From the NCBI GenBank assembly GCA_019241095.1, contig JAFAXJ010000461.1:1-5654 (forward strand): DNA of 5,654 nt. Reading direction: 5' to 3'. The translations under genes were made by a program, and so were the position numbers. Source of the stretch: Verrucomicrobiota bacterium (GTDB lineage Bacteria; Verrucomicrobiota; Verrucomicrobiia; Chthoniobacterales; JAFAMB01). Under the pieces are notes generated by a model, which saw only the letters and a list, made by a program, of their open reading frames with translations, was not told the DNA's origin and ran no database searches. How positions within the stretch are numbered: position 1 is the stretch's first letter; each line of letters begins with the position of its first letter. Shown here piece after piece: positions 4,821-5,654 of this stretch.

Positions 4821-5654
4821 TTAAATTTGACCTACACGAATGCAGGCTGCAAATCTGCGCGGCTGCTTCTCTTCAAAGGGTGGAAACTGCAATTTGCAAG
4901 CCTCAATGGCATATGGACAGCGTGGATGAAAAGCGCATCCAGCGGGCGGATCGATCGGCGATGGCGGATCGCCTTGCAGGATGATTCTTTGCCTTTTCTG
5001 CTCGCGTTCCGGGTCAGGAATTGGAATTGCGGACACTAACGCTTTCGTATAAGGGTGCAGCGGATGCTCAACGAGTTCGGCAGCAGGGCCTAGTTCGACA
5101 ATCCGGCCTAGATACATCACTGCAATCCGATCTGAGATGTACTTTACGACTGAGATGTCGTGCGAAATAAACATCATGGTCAACTCAAGTTCCCGGCACA
5201 AACGGGAGACCAGGTTCAAGATCTGCGATTGAATTGAAACATCGAGAGCTGAAACCGGTTCATCCGCAATGACAAGTTTAGGTTCCGGCGCAAGCGCACG
5301 AGCTATCGCAATACGCTGGCGTTGACCTCCGGAAAATTCGTGTGGATATCTCCGCATTTGATGGGGAGGTAATCCGACTAATGTTAAAAGTTCGGCTACT
5401 TTTCCCAGACTCGCATTGCGGTCGTACCTGTGGCGCCTGTTAAGAGCTTCCGATAGAATGTCAAAAACGGTCATACGCGGATTAAGCGACGCGTACGGAT
5501 CCTGAAAAATCATTTGGAAGTTAACACGTTCTGCACGAATTACCGACTTAGGAAGCCTGGACAAATTACGGCCTTCCAGCAGCACTTCTCCGCTCGTGTT
5601 AGGCAGAAGCTGCATGATAGTTCTTGCCAACGTTGATTTCCCGCAGCCTGATTC
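4821..5654 (-). CDS. Oligo/dipeptide ABC transporter ATP-binding protein, OppF/DppF type (cut by right edge)
   Basis: This is one of the two ATPases that power peptide import through an Opp/Dpp-type permease at the cytoplasmic membrane. The 277 residues present begin inside the Walker A motif (ESGCGKSTLA, 1-10), so roughly the first 40-50 residues of a usual 320-330 lie beyond the edge. An in-frame TTG at 5630 is not a plausible start because it falls after the Walker A lysine. The Q-loop is at FQDPYASLNPRMT (about 50-62). The signature FSGGQ is at 107-111, Walker B LVIADEP at 127-133 and the switch histidine of ISHD at 165. The C-terminal peptide-transporter extension holds HPLHPYTKALVSAIP and GDPPSPIDPPAGCAFHPRCP. 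It carries four cysteines (240, 246, 253, 271; spacing C-x5-C-x6-C-x17-C), the set that in some relatives binds an iron-sulphur cluster. QDPYASLNPRMT favours OppF/DppF over OppD/DppD. Its partner genes would lie to the right. The substrate (peptides, nickel or sugars) is not determinable here. Confidence 0.95.
   Translation of the reverse strand, partial: ESGCGKSTLARTIMQLLPNTSGEVLLEGRNLSRLPKSVIRAERVNFQMIFQDPYASLNPRMTVFDILSEALNRRHRYDRNASLGKVAELLTLVGLPPHQMRRYPHEFSGGQRQRIAIARALAPEPKLVIADEPVSALDVSIQSQILNLVSRLCRELELTMMFISHDISVVKYISDRIAVMYLGRIVELGPAAELVEHPLHPYTKALVSAIPIPDPEREQKRQRIILQGDPPSPIDPPAGCAFHPRCPYAIEACKLQFPPFEEKQPRRFAACIRVGQI

Noticed and set aside
4722..5039. Plus-strand open frame of 105 codons in the spacer and over the transporter gene
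   Set aside because: Two thirds overlap the 3' end of the transporter ATPase gene on the other strand, the start is TTG, and no family features are seen.

Overview
The window reads as ordinary bacterial chromosome of moderate GC, with three parts. The left half holds a minus-strand V-type (A/V-like) ATPase gene cluster in the order B, D, I; the I gene runs off the left edge. B and D resemble the chlamydial AtpB and AtpD proteins closely in motif wording, and B-D-I is the gene order known from Chlamydiae, spirochaetes and related lineages. Together with palindromic intergenic repeats, this makes a member of the PVC group (Verrucomicrobia or Chlamydiae side) a reasonable guess. It is an inference from family resemblance, not something the sequence proves.

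Positions 2754-3407 form a gap of about 650 bases without a convincing gene. It holds two GC-rich, hairpin-forming modules (about 2998-3080 and 3324-3383) that share CCCAGGGCT and GCGCTTCG words and look like REP-type dispersed repeats. The catalytic A-subunit gene, which normally lies just upstream of B, is absent from this space.

The right half holds a plus-strand FAD-dependent amine or amino-acid oxidoreductase of the DAO superfamily (3408-4526). A hairpin-rich spacer of about 290 bases (4527-4820) follows. The last gene is a minus-strand OppF/DppF-type ATPase of a peptide ABC transporter, cut by the right edge within its Walker A motif and convergent with the oxidoreductase.

The ATPase genes are tightly coupled: B and D are 2 bases apart, and D and I overlap by ATGA. 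They encode the non-catalytic ring subunit, the central rotor shaft and the membrane stator-like subunit of one machine. The oxidoreductase and the peptide transporter could share a nutritional theme of peptide uptake and amino-acid oxidation, but only their adjacency suggests it. I see no clear previously undescribed system. The points most worth checking are the missing A gene and the repeat-filled gap beside the ATPase cluster.
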